A DNA stretch of 24,616 nt from Ophiothrix spiculata (GCA_000969725.1 JXSR01S047002.1); one strand, 5' to 3'; shown: positions 8,223 to 18,410, counted from the first letter of the stretch. The notes: generated from the letters alone by a model not told the origin. Translations and numbers: made by a program.

Positions 8223-8498
8223 ACAGTAAAAGAAATGTCCTGCATTCAAAACATTTGGTAATCGAAAAATATGTTTGTTTCATAGATTAGTAGATGTAAT
8301 GCTGACCTTGAAGTTTGTTTCAAAATCAGCCAAATGTTTTATCTACCATGAGTCTCTGTGATGTCACTTAATACTTGATTGTCTGTTAACAATCAATGCC
8401 TCGTGTAAATATGTTGTATATGTACATCAATGAAGGGTGGTGGAGGGATCAAGTTTTATCCAACATGTTTCGACTTGCAACTCGTTAACTACTTTGAT

Positions 8499-8571
8499 AT
8501 TAACAATTAACATTACATTTAAGTTTATTTTTTACTGCAAAACTAACTTTAGTGTAATGTTAATTGTTAAT
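8499..8571. repeat. Perfect 18-bp inverted repeat (hairpin)
   Basis: ATTAACAATTAACATTAC at 8499-8516 is the exact reverse complement of 8554-8571, with a 37-nt loop. The sequence is low-complexity AT, so it is a modest signal. It may lie inside a larger element weakly bounded by AAGGGTGGT near 8433 and ACCACCCTT near 9111. Confidence 0.6.
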
Positions 8572-8579
8572 CCAGACAC

Positions 8580-9298
8580 TTGAACCTTGATACTATACTC
8601 TCTCAGTTTTTCAAACTTTTTACATATTGTCCAAACCATAGACAAAAATGTATCAACGTAAAAAAAAATATGATTCCCAAGTTTAAATGTATGCATCTTG
8701 GGCTATAAAAATAAAAAATTTAAATAGCATTTAGTTGCTATCTATATTCTGCATGAAAGTTTACCCAGGAGATGCTTTATTTGGGTGTCTGGATAAGTTC
8801 AAAACAACAAAAAGTGAAAAAGTCTAAAGAAATGGCTGAAATTGTTGATTTTATGTAAAAACATTGATTTTCAGTTGAGTTTTAAATCTCATTGACAAGT
8901 TGCTGACCTGACAAAAGGCAACATCCAATGGCACGTTGTTTCCAGTTTTGTAATGATTGTTAAACCAATTGTGTGTATTTTTCCAAGTTAAATGGTTCAA
9001 ATTTTATATTGCCATCATGGTTTGTTACTGACATGATAGGGCAGTGTTTAAAGATAGCAATATAATTTAAAAAGTCATTTTCAGACATGGGGAAACTTTG
9101 ATGATTCTCGACCACCCTTAATGTTCTATATTTTGTACAGACTTTGTATTGTTATACATTTTTGTATTCATACTGCAATGAAGTCTTAATTAATTTGAAC
9201 TGGATTTGCAGCAAAGTGTGTTGTGTTGAGTTGCAGGTTAAAAATTATGTATACATAGACAATGAACTTCATAAAAGTAGAGTATGGATGAAATCTTT
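8580..9298. other. Non-coding stretch
   Basis: No gene is recognised. An AATAAA lies at about 8710-8715. The weak inverted pair AAGGGTGGT / ACCACCCTT (8433-8441 and 9111-9119) could mark the ends of a degraded element of about 690 bp. Confidence 0.4.
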
Positions 9299-9596
9299 TT
9301 AAAGCAATACTATAAAGTGTTAAAAATGAAGTGCCCCTGTCACTCATCTTTTGATTTTTTGGACTTGTAGGTTTGTTTTTGGTAGATATGCATATCCTCC
9401 AAACGATTTGGCTCAAAGATGCTTACTTTTTCTGTTATGACCATTAGTTGAATTAAATTCGGGATCCATTTTTTGGTGGCAAAACAATTTTTTCACAAAT
9501 TACACTTGAAAACACTTTTAGATAGTTACATTCTTCCATTTTATGCTGTTTTTACTATAAACAATTGTTGATCAAAATCGTATAGTATTGCTTTAA
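9299..9596. mobile_element. TTAA-flanked MITE, 298 bp
   Basis: TTAAAGCAATACTATA at 9299-9314 is the exact reverse complement of 9581-9596. Both ends carry TTAA, so the element can be read as AGCAATACTATA...TATAGTATTGCT with a TTAA duplication. That points to a Kolobok- or piggyBac-type target; ends starting with AG favour Kolobok/T2-like elements. No transposase is seen. Confidence 0.7.
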
Positions 9597-9716
9597 GGTT
9601 AAAAGATTTGCTTCACTGCCTGCAGTTTTTGTAATTTTGCAACATTTTTATGGTTCAAGTTGTAGTGTTTATAGAAACGATCGAGATTGTGAACTGACAG
9701 CAGTTCACAACTGATC

Positions 9717-10905
9717 TTAAGAGGGGTGTTAACCCTGAATTTCTGAAATTTATCCACCGCTGTAACTTTCAAATTTTTACTGTGACATATATGAAAATAT
9801 ACATTTTTGGAAAGGAAATGAGCCATAGAATCTTATGTTTGGTATCAAATATCACTAAAAAATTATGATATTTTGAGAAAATCACAAGAAATCACTTTTT
9901 TGGCTCAAAAATTTTGTGACAAGCTAACAAAAATTACTTGAGTTGAAAATGACCAAATTTCTGGAAAATCAGGTATAGACCCATGTCTTGGAACAAATTT
10001 TTTGTTTTTTAACCTAATCGCATATTTTTCGAATTTTTGACAAAAAAATGCAAAAAATGTGTTTTTTTGGGGAAAAAAAATTGGCTTCTTTTTCTCAGTT
10101 ATTTGAAAAAATTAAGATAAGGTGAACCTCCCTTCCCCCAAAAAAACCTTTCTTAGAGCTAAATAATCTCTACATGAAACAATTTAGATTTTTTGTGACT
10201 ACTTTTGGTTCACCCTACTTTTGGGGTTATTTAGTTTGAAAACTGCCAAAAACCTTCCAAATTGAGAAGTAAGAAATTGCCGATTTAGTTAAAAAAGGGA
10301 CATTTTCCATCATTTAATGCTATTATTGTTACCAATACCTTTGTTTCTAAACTTATAATGAGGGTATGTCTTACAAAAACTAATGTCAAATATAATGTAC
10401 TTCTACATTTTTAGAGAAAAATGAAATTTAACCGATCGCAATTTTGGTCTTTGTTTACATTTTTAACATATTGTTTATCGCTCTTTTCCTTTGTAATCGC
10501 GCCTAATTAAACAAGCAGCGCGTAAATAAACGTGCGCAACAGAATGCAGCGTATGAAGCCATGCATGACGCGACGGTTGTAGCAGGAGTTCTGATTTGTG
10601 GTTGTTCCCTTGAGGCATTGTTTTTGACAAATTTGTGTGATATTGTAGACATTGTTTACTGGATAGCAGAGTTCCAGTGCTTTTATTTTAATTCAACAAA
10701 GTATAAGGGAAAAGTTTGCTTACGGTGAAGTTTTTATGTTAGTAATGATTAGTCCATCTAGATGGACCTCAAAAGTGACGGCGCTTCGCGTTCGCTTGCG
10801 AGGTCCATCTAGATGGACTAGTAATGATAGGATACATATTGTTTAAAATGGTGAAAAATGCAAAATTCAGGTTTAGAAATAGTAATTGGCTTAACACCCC
10901 CTTAA
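9717..10905. mobile_element. 1.19-kb TTAA-flanked non-autonomous element
   Basis: The left end TTAAGAGGGGTGTTAA (9717) and the reverse complement of the right end TTAAGGGGGTGTTAA (10891-10905) match apart from one inserted base; both are bounded by TTAA. The interior is very T-rich with no long frame. It carries a nested 71-bp element at 10750-10820. The TTAA target plus G-rich ends again suggest Kolobok-like mobilisation. Confidence 0.6.
10742..10828. mobile_element. 71-bp miniature element with 8-bp target duplication
   Basis: 10750-10820 has perfect 20-bp terminal inverted repeats starting TAGTCCATCTAGATGGACC. Identical GTAATGAT copies flank it at 10742-10749 and 10821-10828. Each terminal repeat is itself largely a palindrome (GTCCATCTAGATGGAC). 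Only about 31 nt lie between the repeats, CpG-rich (GCGCTTCGCGTTCGCTTGCG). The 8-bp duplication fits hAT. It is nested in the 9717-10905 element, so it arrived later. Confidence 0.88.
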
Positions 10906-11201
10906 ATAGGCTATTGTATTGGTATGATAAACGATGCCCATTTGAAGGAGTTTTTGGTACATGTTGCTTTTTTAATGTGTTTTCCAGTTATGACAAGGTT
11001 TGAGGTTTAGCCAAAATGGCCAAAAATTAAAATCAAAGTTGCATGATAGTTAGAGAATAAAAGAGGCAATTTTGTTTTGGGCATCTTATTTGCTGTCATA
11101 CAAGATACCTACAAGATAGACGCATTCAATATATGGAGTAGATGCTGCATGGTTTGCCTTCTCCAGCCCAAGGTCCTTCAACACAGCAAACAGATAAGGC
11201 T

Positions 11202-11479
11202 AATGAAAGTTGATTCTATGTTTTCTGTACTAGTAGGGATTGAAGGAGCATTTTTTATTGTAAGTACGCAACTTGGGGTTTATCATGCCTATTGTGAAAA
11301 AAATAGGTGGTAGAAAGCGCAATTTACTGCATGAAAAACAAAAAAAAAACTTCAAAAAAAAAAGGTAGAAAAAGTTATAAATATTAAATAATAAATGATT
11401 TGGCTAGTTTGGCATTTATAATGCTGTAGAAAAAAAGAAACAAGGGCAGGGTATGGGAAACATGGAATCAACTTTCATT
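11202..11479. repeat. Inverted repeat pair, possible degraded MITE
   Basis: AATGAAAGTTGATTCTATG at 11202-11220 pairs with 11461-11479 at 18 of 19 positions, bounding 278 bp that includes A-rich tracts. No target duplication is evident. A 78-codon frame at 11077-11313 crosses the left end and looks like chance. Confidence 0.5.
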
Positions 11480-12912
11480 GGCGTAATGTTTTGAAAACAT
11501 TCTGCGATCCTGTGTATGGAAACTGTCTGGGCACAAGTAATTAGTTATACATCGAAGAATATTATTATGCAACAGAGCAGGTAGCAAACTACATAGGTCA
11601 ATACACATTCTGTGAACTAGTGCATCACAAGTTCTTGACTCTATTGTCTGGTTTTATACATTGCATGTTAGAGGTGATATACAAAATCATTCAGACAATT
11701 AAACATCTGAACTGATTTTGCTGTCTGATTCAATGTACATGATATAATGTTTTTAAAACAATCTCATGCATGCAACTTGATCTAAATTTACCACCTTAAA
11801 CCATGGGTGTGGCACTTGGAACAAATGTGTTGTCATCAGCAAGCAAAAATCTGCAGGAAAGGGTACCTTTTTCATGCATAGTTGCGGTCTGCGAGGGCTG
11901 TGTTCTAGGTAGCAATTTCATGAAACAAAATTTTACTGACTTTGATGGAAGTGATTTCAGTGTTAGTAAAAATGTTAATGTTTGTGTAAAATCAGTATGA
12001 AAAGATTACATTTATGATAGGTTAGTGAATTTAAACTGGTCAGTGGAGTGTATGACTAATTAGTGTAAAGGGTATCTTTTTAAGGCAGATGTTGGTGACT
12101 GGGGTAGGTATTTTAATTGCTTCAGCTAGGTCAGCATCAGGCGTTTTAGTGCTGGGTAAAATTTGTGTGAATAGAAATTTTGATAATTTTTTTTATTGAT
12201 TCTTCAATGATTTTGTAACTTTTGAGACTTGAGTGCCGGGTATATTGACTCAAAATCAACCCGAGAGCCGGGTGAAAATTAAGTGCCGGGTGATCCCACC
12301 CACCACTGCCCGGTGTAGTGACAACCCTGGTCAGCATTTAGGGTACAAAATTTGAGGCCTTGCTAACTGATGACAACATAGGATAGTGAGTGGCTACCTG
12401 GGTCTTAAACATGAAGATAAGTTTTCTTGGTGTGTTAATGATTCTAATTTAACCATGTGATTTTTTGTTTTCCTTTCATGGCTGGTAAAAATCACCGAAT
12501 TTGTTATAAATTTTGGTACATGTGTACTATAAATTATCAAGTACATTTGTGATAATTGTTTATTGAATCAATTCCGAAAAAACCTGAATGTATATTTTTG
12601 GGTCTATGGGTGATCAGGCTTTGAGAAATTTTGTCACAAAAAAAACCCCAAAATTGGCAAAAGTCCCATTTTTGTCGGTGAACGATATTAAACTTTTTAT
12701 ATTTTATTACTGTGAAAATCATAATGTATAGTAAATTTCCACATTTTGATTTGCTGCCAAACCTTGAACCTTGTTTGAAATTGTTCATGTTCAGAAAACT
12801 ATCATTATTTTGTTAACCAACATGTTCATTAGGATTAATCTGGTTTATTCTGTGTTGCCCTTTTGTGATGCTCCTCGCAAAGGTTTTATTTTGCCAACTG
12901 GCAGAGCAGCCC
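11480..12912. other. Non-coding stretch
   Basis: No gene is recognised. At 12230-12320 the motif GTGCCGGGT recurs (about 12232 and 12283, with a related CCGGGT between them), a small local repeat. The remaining sequence is AT-rich, and the short frames lack known features. Confidence 0.4.
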
Positions 12913-12916
12913 AGTG

Positions 12917-13020
12917 CCCTGTTTCATAAAGATTTGAATCAAGCGTAAAATAGGTTTATACAATGGAAATTTACGTTTGAAATCAAACGTACGCTTGATT
13001 CAAATCTTTATGAAACGGGC
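12917..13020. mobile_element. Compact hairpin MITE (GTTTCATAAAG type)
   Basis: GTTTCATAAAGATTTGAATC plus seven further bases (12921-12947) is the exact reverse complement of 12990-13016, 27 of 27 positions, with a 42-bp loop. The outer ends read GCCCT / GGGCC. CCAG on both outer sides might be a short target duplication. The ends GGGCCCGTTTCATAAA look familiar from marine invertebrate MITEs; the superfamily is not assigned. Confidence 0.8.
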
Positions 13021-13560
13021 CCCAGAGCTGTTGCTCATTCCTATAGCCTTGGTAGAATGGTCAGGCTTCTGTGTGGTCTCCGGGCCTTCTGTTAGGAATG
13101 TTTATGTAGGTAGTTCTGTTTCATTTATATTTTTCCTAATACAAATCATTTTTTTTAAAGATGTCCATATCAACAATATATCATAAGTTTAGGGAAGGAT
13201 TATGGGGGAGGTGGCACTCAAACAAAATACCGGAAGCAGCCATGACCACTGATTTTCCAAAACTACCCTAAACAAGGATTTTACAGTTTAGATCATATCC
13301 TGTTTTTAATTACAGGCAGCAACCAAATAAACCTAAGATACGAAGCTTAGGCTAATTAAAATTAATTGTTAGTCTCAAAGCCCTCAAACTCTGGAAAACT
13401 AAAGCGGAATGCAGTTTTGTTATACATGTTTTAACATTTTGATTGTATTTTTGTCTATGAATTTGGTGTTCAAGGATATTATGTATTATCTATGTTGACA
13501 TCCTGTCAACTGGACTACTTGTAGGTTCTCTCTTTGTTTCATAAATGGATAACTTTAAAA
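13021..13560. other. Non-coding stretch, nothing recognised
   Basis: AT-rich sequence without coding signals, repeats or structured motifs that can be supported. Confidence 0.45.
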
Positions 13561-13927
13561 ACCATATTGTTCCTATTAATGGCCTGGGGGTTGCATTTTC
13601 CAAAAGGGGCGTTTATTAGAGACAAATTTTAGTACAGATAATGCATTTTATGAGCTAAACTAGAATATAAAAAACAAATTATGGTTCATTTCCGAAGTAA
13701 ACTAGTTTTTTAAATGAAAATTATGATACTTTGGTGATAAATCAAAACAGTATCAAAGTTAAAACATTCATTTCCATGAGTTTTAGTTCATGTGAGTCAT
13801 AAGTGAATGTTTTAAGCAAACTTTACATAACATACCATCAAACTTTTAGCATTGTCGGGCAATATATGTAGAAAAGTGAAGTGAGGGCATTTAATAGGGA
13901 CGGGGTATTTAATAGGAACACTACGGT
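13561..13927. mobile_element. 367-bp MITE (TTCCTATTAA ends)
   Basis: ACCATATTGTTCCTATTAA at 13561-13579 pairs with 13909-13927 at 17 of 19 positions. Further GGGCGTTTATTAGAGAC / GGGCATTTAATAGGGAC similarity lies just inside. The design (TACCGTA-type ends, then CCTATTAA) parallels the elements at 6911 and 7315, suggesting one superfamily. Confidence 0.7.
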
Positions 13928-14155
13928 ATATAGGGAAGAGTTCCTGCAGTGACACATACATGTCTTGCCCTGTTTACCAGTTATTGTTATAATCCTTTAT
14001 TGATGTTGAGAACTCGCAAAATAAATATTCAATTGATATTTACAAAAAAGAAAGTAAGTTGCGGATATTGTTATCATTTACTTCAACATCTCTACTTGTA
14101 TAGCAACTTCATAAAATACTGCAACAATTTAATAAGATCTAGTTTTCCAGATACC

Positions 14156-14644
14156 TAGGGTCATTTCGGGGAAGTTCGCTCCATTTCTATAAGTCCTATC
14201 ATTAAAATACAATGTTCTTCAATCTGTTTAACAAACAATATATTTTGGATGATTTGGGGATGCTATCTATATCAAGGAAGCACCTCATAGGTTCAGATTA
14301 GATATGTACCACCTAACTTGTTGGAAAAAGTCAAAACTGTTCTACTGAGTTGGTTGGGTATGTTCGCTACCCTAGGATAAGTTCACCATGTCGTCACACT
14401 AGCATGCATATTGCAGTCGGGTAAATTCACTCTTCGGGTAAGTTCGTAATATACACATGTTACTAGATACTATTAGTTTTTTCACTATTCATGTTGATGA
14501 TGGCGAACTTACCCAACTTGGACTGTGGTTGCCCTCAATGTGCATCATTATATGCACAACTCAATGTTGAGATGTTTTCATGAATTTCAGAAATCCAAGA
14601 GAGTGAACTTCCCCGACAGAGTGAACTTCCCCAAAATGACCCTA
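14156..14644. mobile_element. TA-flanked MITE with repeated AAGTTCGCT subterminal motif
   Basis: The element 14158-14642 (485 bp) starts GGGTCATTTCGGGGAAGTTC; its end reverse-complements to GGGTCATTTTGGGGAAGTTC (21 of 23 positions pair). TA lies on both sides (14156-14157 and 14643-14644), as for Tc1/mariner-type insertion. The motif (G)TAAGTTCGCT or its complement recurs at least six times inside, clustered near both ends, like transposase-binding subrepeats. Confidence 0.75.
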
Positions 14645-14770
14645 ATTATACTTAATGATGATCACAGTGATAACTTCCTACTGACAGAATTTTAAAAAAG
14701 AAATTACTTTAGATTGTAGTTTGCAATAAAAAATGGGGGCCACCGACCATTTGAGGGCGTTATGACGTCA

Positions 14771-15219
14771 TATGTGTCCCGTCATATCGAAAGGTATCTT
14801 AATACCGGCATAGTAAATTACGAGATACAGGCCATTAAAGCTGAGCATAGTTAAAAATCACGTCCAAGGTCGAATTTCTAATTTCATCAGAAACGTTACC
14901 TTTGAAGAGTATTCTATCATATTAATCAGGTTCCAACATCAAAAACATAAGACAAATGTTTTAAAAACCGAGATAAAAATCCTTATTCCATTCACGTTTA
15001 ACCAGTACAGAAACTTTAAACTTGATTTTCTCAGAACTTTAGTTTTCGGAATCAGCCCAATACCTTTTACCAATTTGGATGTATCTTTGTAATCGAACAT
15101 CCCATGACCAAAAGCAAGGTGTCATTTTAAAGCTTAAAATATGATCTTTCAGATGAGACCAAAAAATCAATTTTACTTTTGCCGACCTTAATGTACCTTT
15201 CGATATGACGGGTCACATA
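14771..15219. mobile_element. MITE with TATGTG-CCCGTCATATCGAAAGGTA inverted ends
   Basis: The left end 14771-14809 (TATGTGTCCCGTCATATCGA, then AAGGTATCTTAATACCGGC) pairs with 15181-15219, differing at a few sites. An inverted partial copy of the left 140 bp lies at 23382-23519 in the lectin gene's intron, and a diverged end lies near 18371-18410. It is therefore a multi-copy family. No coding capacity is seen. Confidence 0.8.
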
Positions 15220-15463
15220 TGTTATGACCTCATTTTCCTTTAAATTGTCAATAGAGACGTGATGTAATTGACTTTTTTCTTAAGGATTGTATAGCCAAAT
15301 TGTTATCATGTCAAGTGATGAAAATTGTTTTTAAGATATTAGCCCACATGATTTCATCTTCAGACACTTTTTTTAAATGATTAGTGACCCCTTATTTTTT
15401 TTTAAATTTATCATCAACTTGACCCTTAAAATTGACAAACCAAAAATAATAAAATTCTGGTTG
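15220..15463. other. Non-coding spacer
   Basis: AT-rich with T runs; nothing recognised. Confidence 0.4.
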
Positions 15464-15532
15464 CAGTGTTAAACAAATGGGGTGTTGAAATGGATGTGTT
15501 TGCAGTGTCAAACAAATGGGGTGTTGAATTAA

Positions 15533-15710
15533 TACAGTGAAACTTCGTTAACACAAAATCGGTTAACCCAAAACCCCCGATAACACAAAATGGTTGTTTG
15601 GTCCCAAGTATTTACGTTCTATTTGAAATCAGTTGGATAACACAAAATCCTGATAACACAAATGAATATCTTTTCCCTCAGTGATTTTGTGTTAGCGAGG
15701 TTCCACTGTA
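15533..15710. mobile_element. Pogo/Tigger-like MITE, TA target duplication
   Basis: The element 15535-15708 (174 bp) starts CAGTGAAACTTCGTTAACAC and ends in a sequence whose complement is CAGTGGAACCTCGCTAACAC, then AAAATC on both. TA flanks it on each side. CAGTGGAACCTC-like ends with a TA target are typical of the pogo/Tigger branch of Tc1/mariner. It interrupts a unit of the 42-bp array, so it post-dates the array. AACACAAA motifs recur inside. Confidence 0.88.
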
Positions 15711-16216
15711 TATGTATTTGCAGTGTCAAACAAATGGGGTGTTGAATTGGTTTATGTTTATGTAGCGTCAAACAATTGGGGTCTTGAATTGGTGTATGTT
15801 TTTATAGCGTCAAACAATTGGGGTGTTGAATTGACTTATGTGTTTGCAGTGGAGTGTGATCAGTTTAATTGAACACCCAATTTGTTTGACACTGCAAAAT
15901 ACACCTTGACACTGCAAACACTTACACCAATTTTATACCCAAATTGTGTGTGTGACACTGCGAAAACCACCTTGACACTGCAAACACATACACCCCGATT
16001 GTTTGACATTTCAAAAACATACACCGATTCAACACCCCATTTGTTTGACACTGCAAACACATACACCCTAATTGTTTGACGCTACAAAAACATGCACCAA
16101 TTCAACACCCCAATTGTTTGACACTGCAAACACATACACCAATTTTACATCCCAATTGTTTGACACTACAAACACATAAATCAATTCAACACCCCAATTG
16201 TTTGAAGCTACATAAA

Positions 16217-16228
16217 GGGGGGGGGGGG
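16217..16228 (+). repeat. Poly-G run in the array spacer
   Basis: A run of ten or more G residues within the 16214-16424 spacer between the two reverse blocks. The rest of that spacer is unique sequence without features. Confidence 0.8.
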
Positions 16229-17075
16229 ACTCAGATTCCAGCTGTCACATGCCTGGGATCAATCACTTAACAACATTCCTTGCCAATTGACACCTACCAA
16301 CTCAACTCTAAACAATACAACCAATTCATCTCTGCAGTTGCCATGAAGAAGTCCAAAGTATTTGGATGAAAATTTGCAAGTAAGCAATTCAAATCCAGTA
16401 TTCTGCTTATAATTTTATAACTCCAATTATTTGGCACTGCAAAAAACCTACATCAATTCACACCCCGTTTGTTTGACACTGCAAACACATGCACAAATGC
16501 AACACCCCGATTGTTTGACACTGCAAATGCGATTGTTTGACACTGCAAACGCCATTTCAACACCCCATTTCTTTGACACTTCAAACATATCTAATTCAAT
16601 ATCCCATTTGTTTGACACTTGGGTGTTGAGTTCCGGTGTTGAATTGGTGCGAGTGTTTGCAGTGTCAAACAAATGGGGTGTTGAATTGATGTATTCTTTT
16701 GCAGTGTCAAACAATTGGGGTGTAAAATTGGTGTATGTGTTGGAGTGTCAAACAATTGGGGTGTTGAATTGGTGTATGTTTTTGTAGCGTCAAACAATTA
16801 GGGTGTTGAATTGGTTTATGTGTTTGCAGTGTCAAACAATTGGGCTGTTGAATTGGTTTATGTGTTTGCAGTGTCAAACAAATGGGGTGTTGAATGTTTT
16901 TGTAGCGTCAAACAATTGGGGTGTTGAATTGGTTATGTGTTTGCAGTTGAGTGTATCAGTTTAATTGAACACCCCATTTGTTTGACACTGCAAAATACAC
17001 CGACCAATATTCTACATTATCATGCTTTGAGGTGTCCAAGTGTGGGAAAATATTGGATCCAAAACATGATAATGA

Positions 17076-17212
17076 TAAAATTGGATGATTTACGCCCGAT
17101 ATTTATTGGTCTCGCTATGAGTTTTAAAATATTGGGCTCGACTGCGTCTCGCCCAATATTTTTGCAACTCATAGCTCGACCAATAAATATGGGCTCAATC
17201 GATCCAATTTTA
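17076..17212. repeat. 137-bp quasi-palindrome
   Basis: The arms 17076-17143 and 17145-17212 pair over most of their length, including TAAAATTGGAT at the outside, ATATTTATTGGTC, GCTATGAGTT and AAATATTGGGC toward a centre near 17144. There is essentially no loop. It would form a long hairpin if transcribed. Open frames on both strands here are a by-product of the symmetry. Confidence 0.8.
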
Positions 17213-17682
17213 TACCACAATTTTCCTCTTTTTTTGATATGTATATAGTTGCTCACATGCTTGATTTAGACACTGTTGTCACTTGATTGATGAGATAAAA
17301 ACTGTTGAGACCATGGGTATAGATTACGTATGTTTATATCTAGTTTTATTGAGGATTTGAAATCAAACCAATGCTGACATTTTCAGCTGGTTCTGCCAAT
17401 GTGTTTTTATTATATGAGGTATTTTGTGAGCAGTAGCATCTTCAGAGTGCCCCATAGGCTACTGTATTGAGTATTTATTGAAGTAGACTTTGAAAAATAG
17501 AAACTGCTAGAAATATACATATTTCTTCGAAAGTAAGTCAGTCTGGAACGTAACACTTGGCATGCAGTCATCACTCATGCCAACACTTCGTATAGAAATC
17601 ACAACTTTTTTTGGAAAAGGTTGTGGGATGATGTTGAACTTGTCCAATGCCCCTTTAACTAACACTGATGTGAACAACACTA
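17213..17682. other. Non-coding stretch, nothing recognised
   Basis: AT-rich sequence without supported genes or repeats. Confidence 0.4.
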
Positions 17683-18216
17683 AATACTGTCCTGTACATT
17701 AATTTGTGGACCAGGACTGAAACACGTTATGAACCGACAATTGAGGGACCCCAGTTGTTAGACCAAGTGGAATGTGATAATTATTGTAATGTTACACAAT
17801 GTATAGCTTCTAAATTTATAGCCCCAAATTGATGCTAGAAAGTGCAAATGATGTACATGTACAAAATGTAGATGTGGAGCAAGGGTCCCTCAATTTTTGG
17901 TCTGTATTATGTTACAATATTGGTCCAGAAATTACGACAGGCTTTATTGAAGTCCAGCCGCGTCGAATGTTCGGCGATCATAGTAACCTCAGTGCTACAG
18001 TTTGGTGCGAGACTAGAAATTACTGTGCAAATACCCTTTCAATTTTGGAATACCACTTGGTCTAACAAATTGGGTCCCTCAATTGTAGGTTCATTACGTG
18101 TTTCAGTACTGGTCCACAAATTAATGTATAGGACACTTGGTCTAACAACTGGGGTACCTCAATTGTCTGTTCATAACGTGTTTCATTACTGGTCCCAAAA
18201 TTATTGTACAGGGCAG
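17683..18216. repeat. Fold-back with an approximately 80-bp unit: one inverted, two tandem copies
   Basis: The unit ACTTGGTCTAACAA-TGGGGT-CCTCAATTGT-GGTTCAT-ACGTGTTTCA-TACTGGTCC occurs in tandem at 18052-18128 and 18133-18207. It occurs inverted at 17697-17774, with homology extending to about 17683. A more diverged direct copy is at about 17873-17940 (AGGGTCCCTCAATTTTTGGT). The open frame at 17829-18065 lies in this repeat and is not taken as a gene. Confidence 0.75.
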
Positions 18217-18219
18217 TAG

Positions 18220-18272
18220 GTGTGGGGGTGTGTGTGTGTGTGTGTGTGTGAGACGGTGGGGGGGGGGGGTTG
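18220..18272 (+). repeat. (TG)n microsatellite followed by a poly-G run
   Basis: An almost uninterrupted TG tract at about 18230-18250 is followed by GAGACGGT and about ten G at 18260-18270. It sits just after the 80-bp repeat block. Confidence 0.9.
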
Positions 18273-18370
18273 ACGCGGTCAATCACGTTGGGTTGGTATA
18301 TATTAGTGATTTTAAAAGCAATACTTATTTTATCTAGTGAACCCTTATGTTAGGGATTGATTTTCACAAA

Positions 18371-18410
18371 CATATGTGACGCGTTACATCAAAAGGTACA
18401 AGTTGTCGGC
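18371..18410 (+). repeat. Diverged terminal fragment of the TATGTG-CGTCATATC MITE family
   Basis: CATATGTGACGCGTTACATC, then AAAAGGTACAAGTTGTCGGC, aligns with the right-end complement of the 14771-15219 element (CATATGTGACCCGTCATATC, AAAGGTAC...GTCGGC) with several differences. No second end was found nearby. Confidence 0.5.

Larger units (their letters stand above)
15464..17005. repeat. 42-bp minisatellite with repeated orientation switches (fold-back array)
   Basis: The unit is TTTGCAGTGTCAAACAA(A/T)TG, then GGGTGTTGAATTGGTGTATG. Successive AGTGTCAAAC starts at 16661, 16703, 16744, 16786, 16828 and 16870 give a 41-42 bp period. Blocks: forward 15464-15530 and 15711-15865, reverse 15866-16213, non-repeat spacer 16214-16424, reverse 16425-16618, forward 16619-16965, reverse 16966-17000. 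The forward-to-reverse junction (GTGTGATCAGTTTAATTG and GTGTATCAGTTTAATTG) recurs at about 15853 and 16952. The 14-codon period keeps spurious frames open on both strands. The organisation resembles fold-back elements such as Drosophila FB or sea-urchin TU, whose arms are tandem subrepeats. Confidence 0.85.

Noticed and set aside
8433-9119. Possible 690-bp element bounded by AAGGGTGGT / ACCACCCTT
   Set aside because: The inverted match is short and interrupted and no target duplication is seen.
11077-11313. 78-codon frame with hydrophobic stretches
   Set aside because: Crosses an inverted-repeat boundary and has no family resemblance or splice context.
15860-16797. Several frames encoding FDTANTYTNSTPHL-like repeats on both strands
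   Set aside because: Products of the 42-bp (14-codon) non-coding array; they change strand with the array orientation.
15464-17005. CRISPR-like array
   Set aside because: Units are contiguous and change orientation, there are no unique spacers, and the context is eukaryotic.
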